Source of the DNA: Nocardia amamiensis NBRC 102102
GTDB taxonomy: Bacteria > Actinomycetota > Actinomycetes > Mycobacteriales > Mycobacteriaceae
DNA: 64,000 bases
Direction of reading: 5' to 3'
Assembly: GCF_001612745.1 (NCBI RefSeq)
Contig: NZ_BDBA01000002.1
Coordinates: 1 to 64,000 of the forward strand
Below, piece after piece: positions 17,272 to 29,219 of the stretch. A model generated the notes under the pieces. That model saw nothing but the letters and a program-made list of their open reading frames with translations. It did no database searches and had not been told where the DNA came from. Position 1 is the stretch's first letter. Each line of letters opens with the position of its first letter. Position numbers and translations under genes: made by a program.

Positions 17272-18302
17272 TCGGTGAGGTGGCGCGCCGATCGGGTGTG
17301 AGTGCCCGGATGCTCAGGCACTACGACCTTCTCGGCCTGGTACGACCGACAGGCCGCACCGTGGGCGGCTACCGGGAATACTCCCCCGACGATATCCGGC
17401 GGATCTTCCATGTAGAGGGGCTGCGGTCCCTGGGACTGTCACTGAGCCAGATCGGACGCGCTCTCGACGATCCAGGATTCACCCCGTCCGCACTGGTCGG
17501 CGACCTCATCCGAAAGACCGAGGAACGACTGAACCGGGAGCGGGAGCTGCTCGAGCGTCTGCGTGCGGTCGATGCGGCCGAACCCTCCGGCTGGCAGGAC
17601 GCCCTGCGCCTCGTCGAGCTCCTGCACGGTCTCGGTTCACCGAGTGCCGCCAGGCGGCAGCAGGCCATCCTGTCCCCGGCCGAGGACGTGTCGGTACCCG
17701 CCGAGCTGCTGGCCGAAGCGATCCTCACCGAATCCGATCCGAACGTCGCCGGGGCCCTCCGGTGGGCCCTCGCACGGGCCGACAGTTCCGCTGTGGCGAG
17801 CCTGGCCTCCGGCATGGGCTCGGCGAACGTCGACGTCCGGCGGCGCGCGGTCCTCGCGCTCGCGGAGCTATCCGGCGCCGAGGCGACGGCGATCCTCACC
17901 GACGCGCTCGCGGACGCCGACCCGGCCATCCGCAGACGCGCTGCGCTGACACTGGGCGCGCGGGGCATGACCTGCGCCGTGCCGACGCTCGTCGACACGG
18001 TGGTCGAGGGCCCGAACGACGTCGAGGCGGCCGAGATCCTGGGCACCCTGGCACGGGACGCCGAGTGGGCAGACCGGATCATGAGTGCGCTGGCCGACCG
18101 ACTCGCCGCACACACAGCGGACTCTGGGGTGCGGATTCGACTGACCCAGGCACTTGCCGAGATGCCGGGGACCATTGCGCTGGAAGTCCTGCGGCAACTG
18201 GTCCACGACGATGATCGGGCCGTGGCCCGCATCGCCTCGGCCCTCGTTGACATGCTCGAAGGCCGGCCGGACGAGGAAACCCGAGACGCCGCGGGTCGGT
18301 AA
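17265..18302 (+). CDS. MerR-family regulator fused to a HEAT-repeat sensor domain
   Basis: 345 aa, GTG start. Residues 1-70 are a MerR helix-turn-helix with wing ('MLIGEVARRSGVSARMLRHY', 'GGYREYSPDDIRRIF'). The dimerisation coiled coil lies at about residues 75-110. From about 150 to the end there are five or more HEAT-like repeats ('VRRRAVLALAELSGAEATAI', 'IRRRAALTLGARG') in place of a small-ligand pocket. This suggests regulation by protein contact rather than by a metal or drug. Coupled to the HEAT gene just upstream. Confidence 0.85.
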   Translation: MLIGEVARRSGVSARMLRHYDLLGLVRPTGRTVGGYREYSPDDIRRIFHVEGLRSLGLSLSQIGRALDDPGFTPSALVGDLIRKTEERLNRERELLERLRAVDAAEPSGWQDALRLVELLHGLGSPSAARRQQAILSPAEDVSVPAELLAEAILTESDPNVAGALRWALARADSSAVASLASGMGSANVDVRRRAVLALAELSGAEATAILTDALADADPAIRRRAALTLGARGMTCAVPTLVDTVVEGPNDVEAAEILGTLARDAEWADRIMSALADRLAAHTADSGVRIRLTQALAEMPGTIALEVLRQLVHDDDRAVARIASALVDMLEGRPDEETRDAAGR

Positions 18303-18557
18303 CCACGTATCGGCCTACGCGGTGTCCCACGGAGACCAGCGCGGACGCGTTGCACCGCCGCCCTTGTCTCCGAGGCGGGGCGACCCTCTGGCACAAGACA
18401 AGCCGCTGACCGTCACCGCCCGACACGCAACACCGCAGCCTCACTTACATGCGTTCGGTTCGCAGCTGGACACCACCCGACTGATACGAAATGCGCGCGA
18501 CAATCCGATCCGCAGAACGCGGCGATGAGTCTGCCGACGTCCAGCGCGTATGCCGCT

Positions 18558-19322
18558 CTACAGTGGCGTCACATACGCACCCGCGATGCCGCCGTCGACC
18601 AGGAACTGGGAGGCGGTGATGAACGAGGAATCGTCGCTGGCCAGAAACGCGACGGCCGCGGCGATTTCCTCGGGTTCCGCGAACCGCCCGAGCGGCACGT
18701 GCACCAGGCGGCGGGCAGCCCGCTCCGGGTCCTTGGCGAACAACTCACGCAGCAGGGGTGTGTTCACCGGACCGGGACACAGGGCGTTGACCCGAATGCC
18801 ATTGCGGGCGAATTGGACTCCGAGTTCCCGGCTCATGGCCAGCACCCCGCCTTTGGAAGCGGTGTAGGAAATCTGCGAGGTCGCCGCGCCCAGCACCGCG
18901 ACGAACGACGCGGTGTTGATCACCGAACCCTTACCGCGCTCCAGCATGTGCCCGATCGCGTACTTGCTGCACAGGTACACCGAGGTCAGATTGACCTCTT
19001 GCACGCGGCGCCAGGCGTCGATGCCGGTGGTGAGGATCGAGTCGTCCTCCGGAGGCGAGATGCCCGCGTTGTTGAACGCGATGTCCAACCCGCCGTAGGT
19101 GTCCACCGCGGTCTGGAACAGCGCCTCGACTCGAGCTTCGTCCGTCACGTCCACCTGGACGTACCGTCCGGCGACCTCCTCGGCCGCCGCTTTACCGGTC
19201 TCGGCGTCGATGTCGGCGACGACCACCTTCGCCCCCTCCGCCGCGAAACGACGGACCGTGGCCAGACCGATACCGCTCCCGCCGCCGGTGACGACGGCGA
19301 CTCGATCCTGTAAGCGCTGCAA
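18558..19322 (-). CDS. SDR-family dehydrogenase of the glutamylation operon
   Basis: 254 aa. The best start is TTG at 19322, five bases after AGGAG; the upstream extension is not SDR-like. It is a classical SDR with 'TGGGSGIG', 'NNAGISPPED', catalytic Ser in 'VINTASFVA' and 'YTASKG'. Last gene of a four-gene minus-strand operon after aldehyde dehydrogenase. In such operons the SDR oxidises an alcohol or acts on a side-chain hydroxyl of the amine-derived intermediate. The exact substrate is unknown. Confidence 0.8.
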   Translation of the reverse strand: MQRLQDRVAVVTGGGSGIGLATVRRFAAEGAKVVVADIDAETGKAAAEEVAGRYVQVDVTDEARVEALFQTAVDTYGGLDIAFNNAGISPPEDDSILTTGIDAWRRVQEVNLTSVYLCSKYAIGHMLERGKGSVINTASFVAVLGAATSQISYTASKGGVLAMSRELGVQFARNGIRVNALCPGPVNTPLLRELFAKDPERAARRLVHVPLGRFAEPEEIAAAVAFLASDDSSFITASQFLVDGGIAGAYVTPL

Positions 19323-19347
19323 CGTATCTCCTGTCGGAAGTGCTGGA

Positions 19348-20705
<1,358 letters not shown>

Positions 20706-20709
<4 letters not shown>

Positions 20710-21452
20710 GAGTCGCGCTCCCTTCGGTAGGTGTCCGCCGCCTCGACCAGTGCCCGGATCAACCGGCGATCGGTGGCGTCGGCCTCCGGATGCCATTGCA
20801 CACCCACCAGGAACGATCCGTCGGACGCCTCCACAGCTTCGATCGTGCCGTCGGCGGCGTGGGCGGTGGCGGTCAGGCTGTCCGCGAGCCGGTCCACGGC
20901 CTGATGGTGGTGGCAGGAGACCTTCACCTCCGGACCGGCGAGTTCCGCGACCCGGCTGCCCGCTGCGGTCAGCACACGCGTGGTGGTGAACCCGCCCGCG
21001 ACGCCGGAATGCTCCTCGTGGCCGACGACGTCGGGCAGATGGGGAATCAAGGTGCCGCCAAGTGCCACGTTCGCCAGCTGCAGCCCGCGGCACACCGCGA
21101 GAATCGGCATGTCCGCAGCTCTGGCCAGCGCGAACAGGCCGAACTCCGATTCGTCACGATCCGGCCTGGTGTAGCCGGGAACCCCCGCCGATGACTCACC
21201 GTAGCGGGCGGGATCGATATCGGCGCCGCCGGTGAGCAGCAACCCGTCGAGCCGCCGCACCAGCTCGGGACGCGCTTCCCCTGCGGGCGGCAGCAACACC
21301 GGGATGCCACCCGCGGCCACCACCATGTCGACGTAGGCGTGCGGCAGCACCGCGCTGGGCAGATCCCACGCGTTGAAGCGGGTTTGCTCCACGTAGGTGG
21401 GCAAGCCGATCACGGGACGGGCTCCCGCGACCTCAGAGTCGTTCGAAACCAC
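20706..21452 (-). CDS. Gamma-glutamyl-gamma-aminobutyrate hydrolase-type amidohydrolase (PuuD-like)
   Basis: 248 aa class I glutamine-amidotransferase fold of the peptidase C26 type. The nucleophile is in 'LAVCRGLQLANVALGG', with His-Glu in 'GVQWHPEAD'. PuuD-like enzymes cleave the gamma-glutamyl group from the oxidised polyamine product. It overlaps both neighbours: the glutamine-synthetase-like gene by 20 bp and the aldehyde dehydrogenase by 4 bp. Confidence 0.85.
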
Positions 21453-22797
21453 GGATACGCTCCCAGTCGGTGACCGCAGCGTCGTAGGCGTCCAGCTCCA
21501 CCCTGGCCGCGTTGCGGTAATGCTCCACTACATCATCACCGAACGCCGCGCGCGCCACCGTGCTGTCCCCGAACAGCTGAGCCGCCTCGCGCAGCGTGTG
21601 GGGCACGCGCGGGCGCTCCGAGCGGTAGGCGTTGCCGTGGAATTCCGGCTCCAGCGGAAGGCGCCGATCGATGCCGTGCAGGCCCGCCGCGATGAGCGCG
21701 GCGACGGCGAGATACGGGTTCACGTCACCGCCCGGCACGCGATTCTCCAACCGCAGCGAGTGCTCCTCGCCCACCACGCGGATCGCGCAGGTCCGGTTGT
21801 CCCGGCCCCACGCGATCGCGGTGGGCGCGAAGCTGCCCGCCACGAATCGCTTGTAGGAGTTGATGTTCGGGGCCAGCAGGTAGGTGAACTCGCGCAGGCA
21901 GTCCAGCTGGCCCGCGATGAACTGCCGCATCAGCGCCGACGTTCCGTCGGCTCCGTCGCCCGCGAACACCGGCTCACCTGCCTCGGTTCGCAAGCTCAGG
22001 TGGATGTGGCACGAATTACCCTCGCGCTCATTGTATTTCGCCATGAACGTGAGGCTGCGCCCCTCCTGCGCCGCGATCTCCTTCGCACCGGTCTTGTAGA
22101 TGCTGTGGTTGTCGCAGGTGACCAGGGCTTCGTCGTACCGGAACGCGATCTCGTGCTGGCCGGGATTGCATTCGCCCTTGGCCGACTCGACGTACAGCCC
22201 CGCCCCGTCCATCTCCTTCCGGATGCGCCGCAGCAGCGGCTCGATCCGCCCGGTGCCGAGCATCGAGTAGTCGACGTTGTACTGGTTGGCCGGTGTCAGC
22301 CCGCGGTACCCGGCGTTCCAGGCCGCCTCGTAGCTGTCGTCGAACACCAGGAATTCGAGTTCGGTCCCGACGAACGCGCGCAGTCCACGCTCGGCCAGCC
22401 GGTCCAGCTGCTTGCGCAGCACCTGGCGCGGCGAGGCGGCGACCGGCCGCCCCTGCGGCACCACGTGCTCCACGTCGCACAGCACCAGCGCCGTGCCCGG
22501 CCACCACGGCACCATCCGCAGCGTGCGCAGGTCCGGCCGGAGCACGACGTCCCCGTAGCCGGTCTCCCAGGACGAGAGGGCGTAGCCGTCGACCGTCGCC
22601 ATGTCCACGTCCACCGCGAGCAGGTAACCGCACGCCTCGGTCGCGTGCTGGAGCACCTCGTCCAGGAAATAGCGTGCCGCGCAGCGCTTCCCCTGCAGCC
22701 TGCCTTGCATGTCGGTCATCGCGACGAGCACGGTGTCGATCTCCCCCGTGTCGACATGGTCCCGCAACTGCGCCACACTCAGCATCCCGCTACGCAT
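21433..22797 (-). CDS. Glutamine synthetase-like gamma-glutamyl-amine ligase (PuuA/GlnA3-like)
   Basis: 454 aa glutamine synthetase family protein: 'GTELEFLVFDD' (metal ligands), 'NHSIYKTGAKEIA', 'NSCHIHLSL' and 'RLENRVPGGDVNPYL'. The N-terminal beta-grasp domain is short. Within the operon, with a PuuD-like hydrolase, ALDH and SDR, it fits an ATP-dependent gamma-glutamylation of a polyamine or monoamine (PuuA in E. coli, GlnA3 in Streptomyces) rather than ammonia assimilation. First gene of the operon; GAGAGGGG lies six bases upstream of the ATG. Confidence 0.85.
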   Translation of the reverse strand: MRSGMLSVAQLRDHVDTGEIDTVLVAMTDMQGRLQGKRCAARYFLDEVLQHATEACGYLLAVDVDMATVDGYALSSWETGYGDVVLRPDLRTLRMVPWWPGTALVLCDVEHVVPQGRPVAASPRQVLRKQLDRLAERGLRAFVGTELEFLVFDDSYEAAWNAGYRGLTPANQYNVDYSMLGTGRIEPLLRRIRKEMDGAGLYVESAKGECNPGQHEIAFRYDEALVTCDNHSIYKTGAKEIAAQEGRSLTFMAKYNEREGNSCHIHLSLRTEAGEPVFAGDGADGTSALMRQFIAGQLDCLREFTYLLAPNINSYKRFVAGSFAPTAIAWGRDNRTCAIRVVGEEHSLRLENRVPGGDVNPYLAVAALIAAGLHGIDRRLPLEPEFHGNAYRSERPRVPHTLREAAQLFGDSTVARAAFGDDVVEHYRNAARVELDAYDAAVTDWERIRGFERL

Positions 22798-22916
22798 CCA
22801 CGACCCCTCTCGGCACCAACCGTGCTCACGCTAGAGCAAAACGGACACGTTCGTGACCCGACACACGAATCTTCCGATCGTGGCTGTTCAGCGTCGAGAT
22901 GCGTGGTGGGCGCAGG

Positions 22917-24305
22917 TCAGGACAGCGGGCTGCGCAGTGCCGCGGGAAGCAGGGACAGGCGGCGCGGACGGACAGGCGGCGCCGCGGGCGGGCGCTCCGC
23001 GCGGATGGGCAGGCCGAGCCACATCCGGACCAGCAGGCCGGCGAAGCGCAGGTGACCGGTCAACCACGGTCCGGCGAAGGTGAGCGACCAGACGGTCTCG
23101 GTGCCCGCGGGAGGCAGATCGTGGTCGGCGAAGCGCGCCGCGATCCAGTCGACCATCACCGGCAGCGCCTGGAATTGCAGCAGCAGGTGGGTGCTGAGCC
23201 GATCGCGCAGGTAGCGCACGTGGACGCCCGCTTCGGCATAGCGCGCCACCTGGCCGTCGACGTCCTCCACCGCGATCACCTCGTCGTTCACGCCCTGCAG
23301 CACGAACACGGGTATGGCAGGGGCGCGACGGCCGGGATGGATGTCGTCGAGAATGCGCCGCAACCCGGGCTGGGCAAGCATGTCGGCGAGGCTCTTCCCG
23401 CTGTGCTTTTCGACGTCGCGCCGGGCGAAGCGGTAGAGCAGCGGGAAGGTCGCGGACTTCTCGGCCTGGGCCATCCAGCCGAGGTACCTCGCGTCCAGGT
23501 GTGCGGTCAGCAGGCGGTCCAGTTCCGGATACCCGCGCCGCAGTCCCGCGGTGAAAACGGCAGCGAACCCGGCGAACAGCGTGCCGTTGAGCCGGACGAA
23601 CGCGGCGGCCGGGTCGCCGACCGGCGATCCGGCGACCGCGCCGACGATGTTCAGCTCGGGTGCGTATTCGCCTGCCATCTCCGCGGCCCAGGTGGTAGCC
23701 AATCCCCCGCCCGAATATCCCCACAGCGCAACGGATGTCGTCGAGTCCAGCCCGAGCGGGGCGAAGGCGAGAGCCGCGCGGACCGCGTCGAGCGCGCGAT
23801 ACCCCGGCTCCCTGGCGACGCCGAAACGGCCCGCGTTTCCGCCGTGATCCGGGACCGACACCGCCCAGCCTCGCGCCAGCGCACTGACGATCAGCGGCAG
23901 CTCGAGCTGCGGAATCGACCCCGGCGCCCGCGCACCGCGCCGCAGGGCATAGGAAGGAGAGCATTTCGAGGCGACCGCGTCGATCGCGCACTGGAAGGAG
24001 ACCAGCGGCCGCGGTTCGGTGGGATCCGCGCCCCACGGCAGCAGCACGGTTGTCACCGCGACCTCGGGAACGCCGTCGAGATCACAGGTGCGATAGAGCA
24101 GCTGCCACGCCGAAATACGCTGGCGCACCAGGCCGAAGAATCCGATCTCCACTTCGCGCGAGCGGACGATGGCGCCGGGGCGCAATCGTCCGACCGCGGG
24201 TGGCGGCGTGTAGAACGGATCGTCTTCGGGCAGGATCGGCCGATGCGAGAATGCCGCCGGATCCGGCGACACCGCACTCGCATCCCACTCGGGCTCCACA
24301 CTCAT
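22917..24305 (-). CDS. Lipase-family alpha/beta hydrolase (secretory lipase LIP type)
   Basis: 462 aa from ATG 24305 (AAAGGA about nine bases upstream; upstream in-frame ATGs exist). The nucleophile elbow is 'ALWGYSGGGLATTWAA'. The acid and His lie in the C-terminal half, near 'VFVLQGVNDEVIAVED' and 'DRLSTHLLLQFQAL'. The architecture matches the LIP family of mycobacterial Rv1592c type. No clear signal peptide. It lies beside a second, secreted lipase on the same strand, suggesting an acylglycerol-use cluster controlled by the PucR gene. Confidence 0.8.
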   Translation of the reverse strand: MSVEPEWDASAVSPDPAAFSHRPILPEDDPFYTPPPAVGRLRPGAIVRSREVEIGFFGLVRQRISAWQLLYRTCDLDGVPEVAVTTVLLPWGADPTEPRPLVSFQCAIDAVASKCSPSYALRRGARAPGSIPQLELPLIVSALARGWAVSVPDHGGNAGRFGVAREPGYRALDAVRAALAFAPLGLDSTTSVALWGYSGGGLATTWAAEMAGEYAPELNIVGAVAGSPVGDPAAAFVRLNGTLFAGFAAVFTAGLRRGYPELDRLLTAHLDARYLGWMAQAEKSATFPLLYRFARRDVEKHSGKSLADMLAQPGLRRILDDIHPGRRAPAIPVFVLQGVNDEVIAVEDVDGQVARYAEAGVHVRYLRDRLSTHLLLQFQALPVMVDWIAARFADHDLPPAGTETVWSLTFAGPWLTGHLRFAGLLVRMWLGLPIRAERPPAAPPVRPRRLSLLPAALRSPLS

Positions 24306-24472
24306 CAGGTTCGTCCTTTCCGACGGCGCCGCCGTGGTTTCCGGCATCGCCGCGCCGATAGTCGCGGCGGATGCCCGCACTCCACTCAACCAATGCGGCG
24401 GCCGGAAAAGAATTGTCCGTGGTGCCAATTAGCCGGTCGTGGTTTCTCCTGTCGATGCAGTGACAGGAGAAC

Positions 24473-25621
24473 TCACAGGCTGCCGTTGCCGCCGACCATC
24501 CACGGATTGAAGGTGCATTCCAGCGCCGGGTGCGCGACCGGATCGAGCGCGCGCAAAACGATGGACACCGAACGCGGGGAGTACATGATCGTCAAATGGT
24601 CGGACATATCCTGCTCGCATCCTTCTTGCAGCGTGATGTTGTCCACCGTCGCGCCGGAGCCCGCCTGCAGGAAAGCCCAGTGGTAGGGGTTGGCGATCTC
24701 GTCGTGCCGGGAGGCGACCGACGTGTAGGCCACCCCGGGCACCGTGTCGCCCTGCGCGTTCAGCTTGGCGTAGAACGGCGAGCCCACCGCCTGTTGGACA
24801 TTCGACATGCCGATCAAGGGTTCGGAGAAGCCGAGGATGTCGACGCCCAGGTTGTTGATGGTCCGTCCGAGCGTCGCCATGCCCAGCAGGGAGGTGCCGT
24901 GATGCGTGGCGCCGAAGCTGATCAGCTTGCCTACCTTGCCCTCGCCGCCGTCGAATTTCAGATAGTGGTTGGCGACCGTGCCGCCTTGGGAATGCCCGAC
25001 GATGTCGACGGCCTGCGCGCCCGTCGCGGCCAGCACGCGGTCGACGAAATCGCGCAGCTGACGCGACGATTCCTCCATCGGACCGACGCCGTGGCGGCCG
25101 GGCATGATCGTGCCGAGCCCGCCGCCTTCCAGAAGACCGGAGCGCCCGAAGTTGAACGCGAACACGCAGTAACCGGCGCGCGCCAGGCGCGGCGAAAGGT
25201 AGGCGAAGCTGTCGTAGGCGTTCAGCCAGGTGGCGTGCATCAGCACCACCGGCCGCGGGTGTTCGGCCGTCGGCGTGCAGTTCCAGCGATTCGCGCCGGG
25301 CGGCGCGGCGTCGGGATGGGTCAGGCCGTAGGCGAACGCGGCCAGATACGCCGTCATCTCCGGTCCCTCCCCCACCGTGTCGGAAGCCACGCTGGTCGCC
25401 CACCCCGAGGAGCTGCCGGAATCCACGATCGCCCGCGGCTGTCTGCCATCGGGAGCCGGGGCCAGGCCCGCGTCGATGTACTCCGCGAGCTGCTGCTGGG
25501 TCGGTTCGATCTGCTCCTGCGCGTGCGCCACCCCCGTACCGAGGGCCGTCGCGATGGTCATGCCCGCGATCACCGTGGCCCCCGCAATTGCCCGCCGAGC
25601 GTTGTGCCTCATTGCCAACAT
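24473..25621 (-). CDS. Secreted triacylglycerol lipase/esterase, copy 1
   Basis: 382 aa from ATG 25621; alternatives at 25636 and 25612, the last aligning with the paralogue's start. A signal peptide ends near 'GTGVAHA-QEQ'. The lipase core has 'VDIVGHSQGGTVANHY' and an oxyanion region 'PVVLMHATWLNAYDSFAYLS', consistent with the EstA/EstB-type Lipase_2 group. The C-terminal 'DHLTIMYSPRS' supplies the probable catalytic His. The protein at 45481-46623 is a close paralogue over the full length, so the window holds a dispersed duplication. Divergent from a PucR regulator. Confidence 0.85.
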   Translation of the reverse strand: MLAMRHNARRAIAGATVIAGMTIATALGTGVAHAQEQIEPTQQQLAEYIDAGLAPAPDGRQPRAIVDSGSSSGWATSVASDTVGEGPEMTAYLAAFAYGLTHPDAAPPGANRWNCTPTAEHPRPVVLMHATWLNAYDSFAYLSPRLARAGYCVFAFNFGRSGLLEGGGLGTIMPGRHGVGPMEESSRQLRDFVDRVLAATGAQAVDIVGHSQGGTVANHYLKFDGGEGKVGKLISFGATHHGTSLLGMATLGRTINNLGVDILGFSEPLIGMSNVQQAVGSPFYAKLNAQGDTVPGVAYTSVASRHDEIANPYHWAFLQAGSGATVDNITLQEGCEQDMSDHLTIMYSPRSVSIVLRALDPVAHPALECTFNPWMVGGNGSL

Positions 25622-25842
25622 CCGATTCACTTCCATTCACGCCGAAGATGCGCGGCCCGGCGCCGAATAGACCACCGCCCCACCATGTTCGCCACGCCAC
25701 ATTCGCCCGGCGATGTGATCGAGACCATATTCACGAGCCGCGGTCCGAATCTATGGCGAGGCCCGGCGCGGTGTCACTGCACCGCGAGGAGAAGATTCCG
25801 ACCGGAAATTGGTGCCGGAGCCAAAATTCGGGGGCTGCCCCG

Positions 25843-25864
25843 CAGAACCTTGCCGCGGGTTCTG
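25843..25864. promoter_or_regulatory. Inverted repeat before the PucR-type regulator
   Basis: CAGAACC-ttgccgcg-GGTTCTG is a 7-bp perfect dyad ending 20 bp before the regulator's ATG, in the 263-bp gap divergent from the lipase. It is a possible autoregulatory site or 5'-UTR hairpin. Confidence 0.4.
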
Positions 25865-25884
25865 TGGTCGGAAACAATCGGCCC

Positions 25885-27132
25885 ATGTCCGTCGCGTTGT
25901 CCCCGGTTACCGGTGATGCCCCTTTGGTTGCCCGGCTGCTCACCCGCTGGCCGCAAATCGCCGAGCGAATGTTCGCCGCGGGGCTCGGCACCACCCCGCC
26001 GGCCGCCGATATGCCGGAGGGACATTTCACCGCCGAGGTGCTGCCCGCCATCTACGCCTGCGGCCGCGCGGTGCTCCAGGCGATCGGCGAACAGCGCAGC
26101 TTCACCAAGACCGAGGTCGCGACGTTCGTCGCCCCGGTGGCCGAGCGGCATGCCGAGGACCGGTTTCCGCTGCCCATCCTGATCGAGGCCATTCACGGTT
26201 CCGCGCAGTCGGTGCTGCAAGAGGCCGCGGCCGTGGCCTCCCGCGAGGAGCTCGACGACCTCGTGCTCATCGGCAGCCGCCTGCTCGATCTGCTGATGCA
26301 GATCAACATCACCGTCGTGGAGACCTACACCGAGGTCGAGCAGTCCATCTACAACGCCGAGCGGGAAGCGCGGCGCGCGCTGTGCTCGGCGCTGCTGCAC
26401 GGGCTGCCCGCCTCGGAACTGGCGGCACGAGCGGACACCACCCTGGCCGAGCACTACACCGTGCTCGCGATCCACGTCCGGCACGACGACCAGCCGAGCA
26501 CCGTCGCGACGCTCGTCGGCCGCCGCCGCATCCGCATCCTGCACCGCGCGCTGGACGCCCTCGCAGGCACGACGACGCTGGCCACCTTCGACGGCTGGAC
26601 GGGTATCGCGTTGCTACCCAGCGCCCCCGAGGCCGAGCTCGACGACACTCGCTACGCGCGGCTGGCCGCGGAGCTGACCGAACAGTTCGGCGTGCCGGTG
26701 TTCCTCGCCGAATATCCCTCCGTGCCGATGCCCGCCATTCCGCAGACCGCGAAGGAAGCCACCGACCTCGCCGAACTCGCCCGGCTGCTCGGCAGGCCCG
26801 CGGGTGTGTACCAGCTCGACGATCTGCTGCTGGAATACCAGCTCACCAGACCGGGCACTGCCCGCGCCCGGCTTGCCGAGCGCATCGCGCCGATCCTGGA
26901 CAGCCCGCACCTGATCGAAGCGCTCGACGCGCACCTGCGCCACGGCTCCGACCGCAAGGCCGCCGCCGCCGAGATCCACGTGCATCCCAACACCTTCAGC
27001 TACCGCCTGCGCCGCGTCGCCGAACTCACCGGCGTCGATCCCACCGATCCGCGCGACTCGCGGTTGCTGGCCGCCGCGCTGACGATCCAGCGCCTGTATC
27101 CGGGCCAGTCGACCGGCTCCGGCCAGAGTTAG
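25885..27132 (+). CDS. PucR/CdaR-type transcriptional regulator
   Basis: 415 aa from ATG 25885. The N-terminal half is a helical sensor (RsbR-like or GAF-like, unassigned). The C-terminal 60 residues hold the PucR helix-turn-helix: 'ALDAHLRHGSDRKAAAAEI' and 'HVHPNTFSYRLRRVAELTG'. Divergent from the secreted lipase and upstream of a methyltransferase. A second regulator of this class, of similar layout, is at 49026-50327. Its likely targets are the two lipases, but no direct evidence is present. Confidence 0.85.
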   Translation: MSVALSPVTGDAPLVARLLTRWPQIAERMFAAGLGTTPPAADMPEGHFTAEVLPAIYACGRAVLQAIGEQRSFTKTEVATFVAPVAERHAEDRFPLPILIEAIHGSAQSVLQEAAAVASREELDDLVLIGSRLLDLLMQINITVVETYTEVEQSIYNAEREARRALCSALLHGLPASELAARADTTLAEHYTVLAIHVRHDDQPSTVATLVGRRRIRILHRALDALAGTTTLATFDGWTGIALLPSAPEAELDDTRYARLAAELTEQFGVPVFLAEYPSVPMPAIPQTAKEATDLAELARLLGRPAGVYQLDDLLLEYQLTRPGTARARLAERIAPILDSPHLIEALDAHLRHGSDRKAAAAEIHVHPNTFSYRLRRVAELTGVDPTDPRDSRLLAAALTIQRLYPGQSTGSGQS

Positions 27133-27184
27133 CGCGCGGAAACTCACTCGCATATCGGATCCGGCGTCGATACCGTCCGTCCGC

Positions 27185-27868
27185 ATGGAGGACGAGTCTG
27201 TTGGGCGGTACTTGCTGACCGGACGGTCGCTGAGCGAATACCGCGCCATGTTCGCGCTCACCGACGCCGACCTGCGGGGACGAATTCTCGACTGTCCCGG
27301 CGGAGCCGCGAGCTTCGCGGCGGAAACGGCCGCACTCGGCGCCGAGGTGGTCGCGGTCGATCCCGTCTACCGCATGCCCGCCGCGGAGCTGGCCGCGCTG
27401 GCGTCCGCCGAATTGGACCGCAACGCGGCGTGGACGACCGCCTCCGCCCACCGTTTCGTCTGGACGTTCTACGGCGATCCGGAAGGCCATCGGCGGTTGC
27501 GGCGAACCGCGGCGCGGCTGTTCGCCGAGGATCTGGTTGCCAACCCAGGGCGCTACCGGTTCGGCGTGCTGCCCGCCGACTTTCCCGACCATGCGTTCGA
27601 CCTGGTGCTGAGCTCACATCTGCTGTTCACCTACGCCGACCGGCTGGACTTCGACTTCCACCTGGCGGCGCTGCGTGAACTGGTGCGGCTAGCCCGCCGC
27701 GAGGTCCGGGTGTTCCCGCTGGTCGACCACGCGGGCGAGCGGCTGGACGACCTGCTCGCCCGTCTTCGGGACGCCTTGTCCGCCGCGGGAATTCGATCGG
27801 ACGTCACGCCGGTCGACTTCGAGTTCCAGCGCGGGTCCACCTCGATGCTGCGGCTGACAGCCCCCTGA
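27185..27868 (+). CDS. SAM-dependent methyltransferase-like protein
   Basis: 227 aa. A degenerate motif I, 'ILDCPGGAASFAAE', and acidic 'VVAVDPVY' fit a class I Rossmann methyltransferase. 'FDLVLSSHLLFTYADRLD' corresponds to motif IV. The glycine-rich loop lacks the usual GxGxG spacing, so SAM binding is likely but not certain. It follows the PucR gene by 52 bp on the same strand and may be co-transcribed. Substrate unknown. Confidence 0.7.
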   Translation: MEDESVGRYLLTGRSLSEYRAMFALTDADLRGRILDCPGGAASFAAETAALGAEVVAVDPVYRMPAAELAALASAELDRNAAWTTASAHRFVWTFYGDPEGHRRLRRTAARLFAEDLVANPGRYRFGVLPADFPDHAFDLVLSSHLLFTYADRLDFDFHLAALRELVRLARREVRVFPLVDHAGERLDDLLARLRDALSAAGIRSDVTPVDFEFQRGSTSMLRLTAP

Positions 27869-27989
27869 GCGGCCGCGCTTCACGCTGCCGGTATCCATCT
27901 CGGTATCCGGATTCGGCTCGATAATTTGAATTGCGAATTGCGGACGCACCGCGTGAATATGGCGATCAGCAATGTCGCTATGAAATAGC

Positions 27990-28022
27990 CCGGCGCCTAC
28001 CGCATTGCACGGTAGGCGCCGG
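27990..28022 (-). terminator. Strong stem-loop downstream of rpf-like gene
   Basis: CCGGCGCCTACCG and CGGTAGGCGCCGG form a perfect 13-bp stem with a 7-nt loop. In the minus direction it follows the Rpf stop by 8 bases and is followed by GCTATTTC, an intrinsic terminator. It can also stop readthrough from the methyltransferase side. Confidence 0.8.
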
Positions 28023-28030
28023 ATCACGCA

Positions 28031-29219
<1,189 letters not shown>

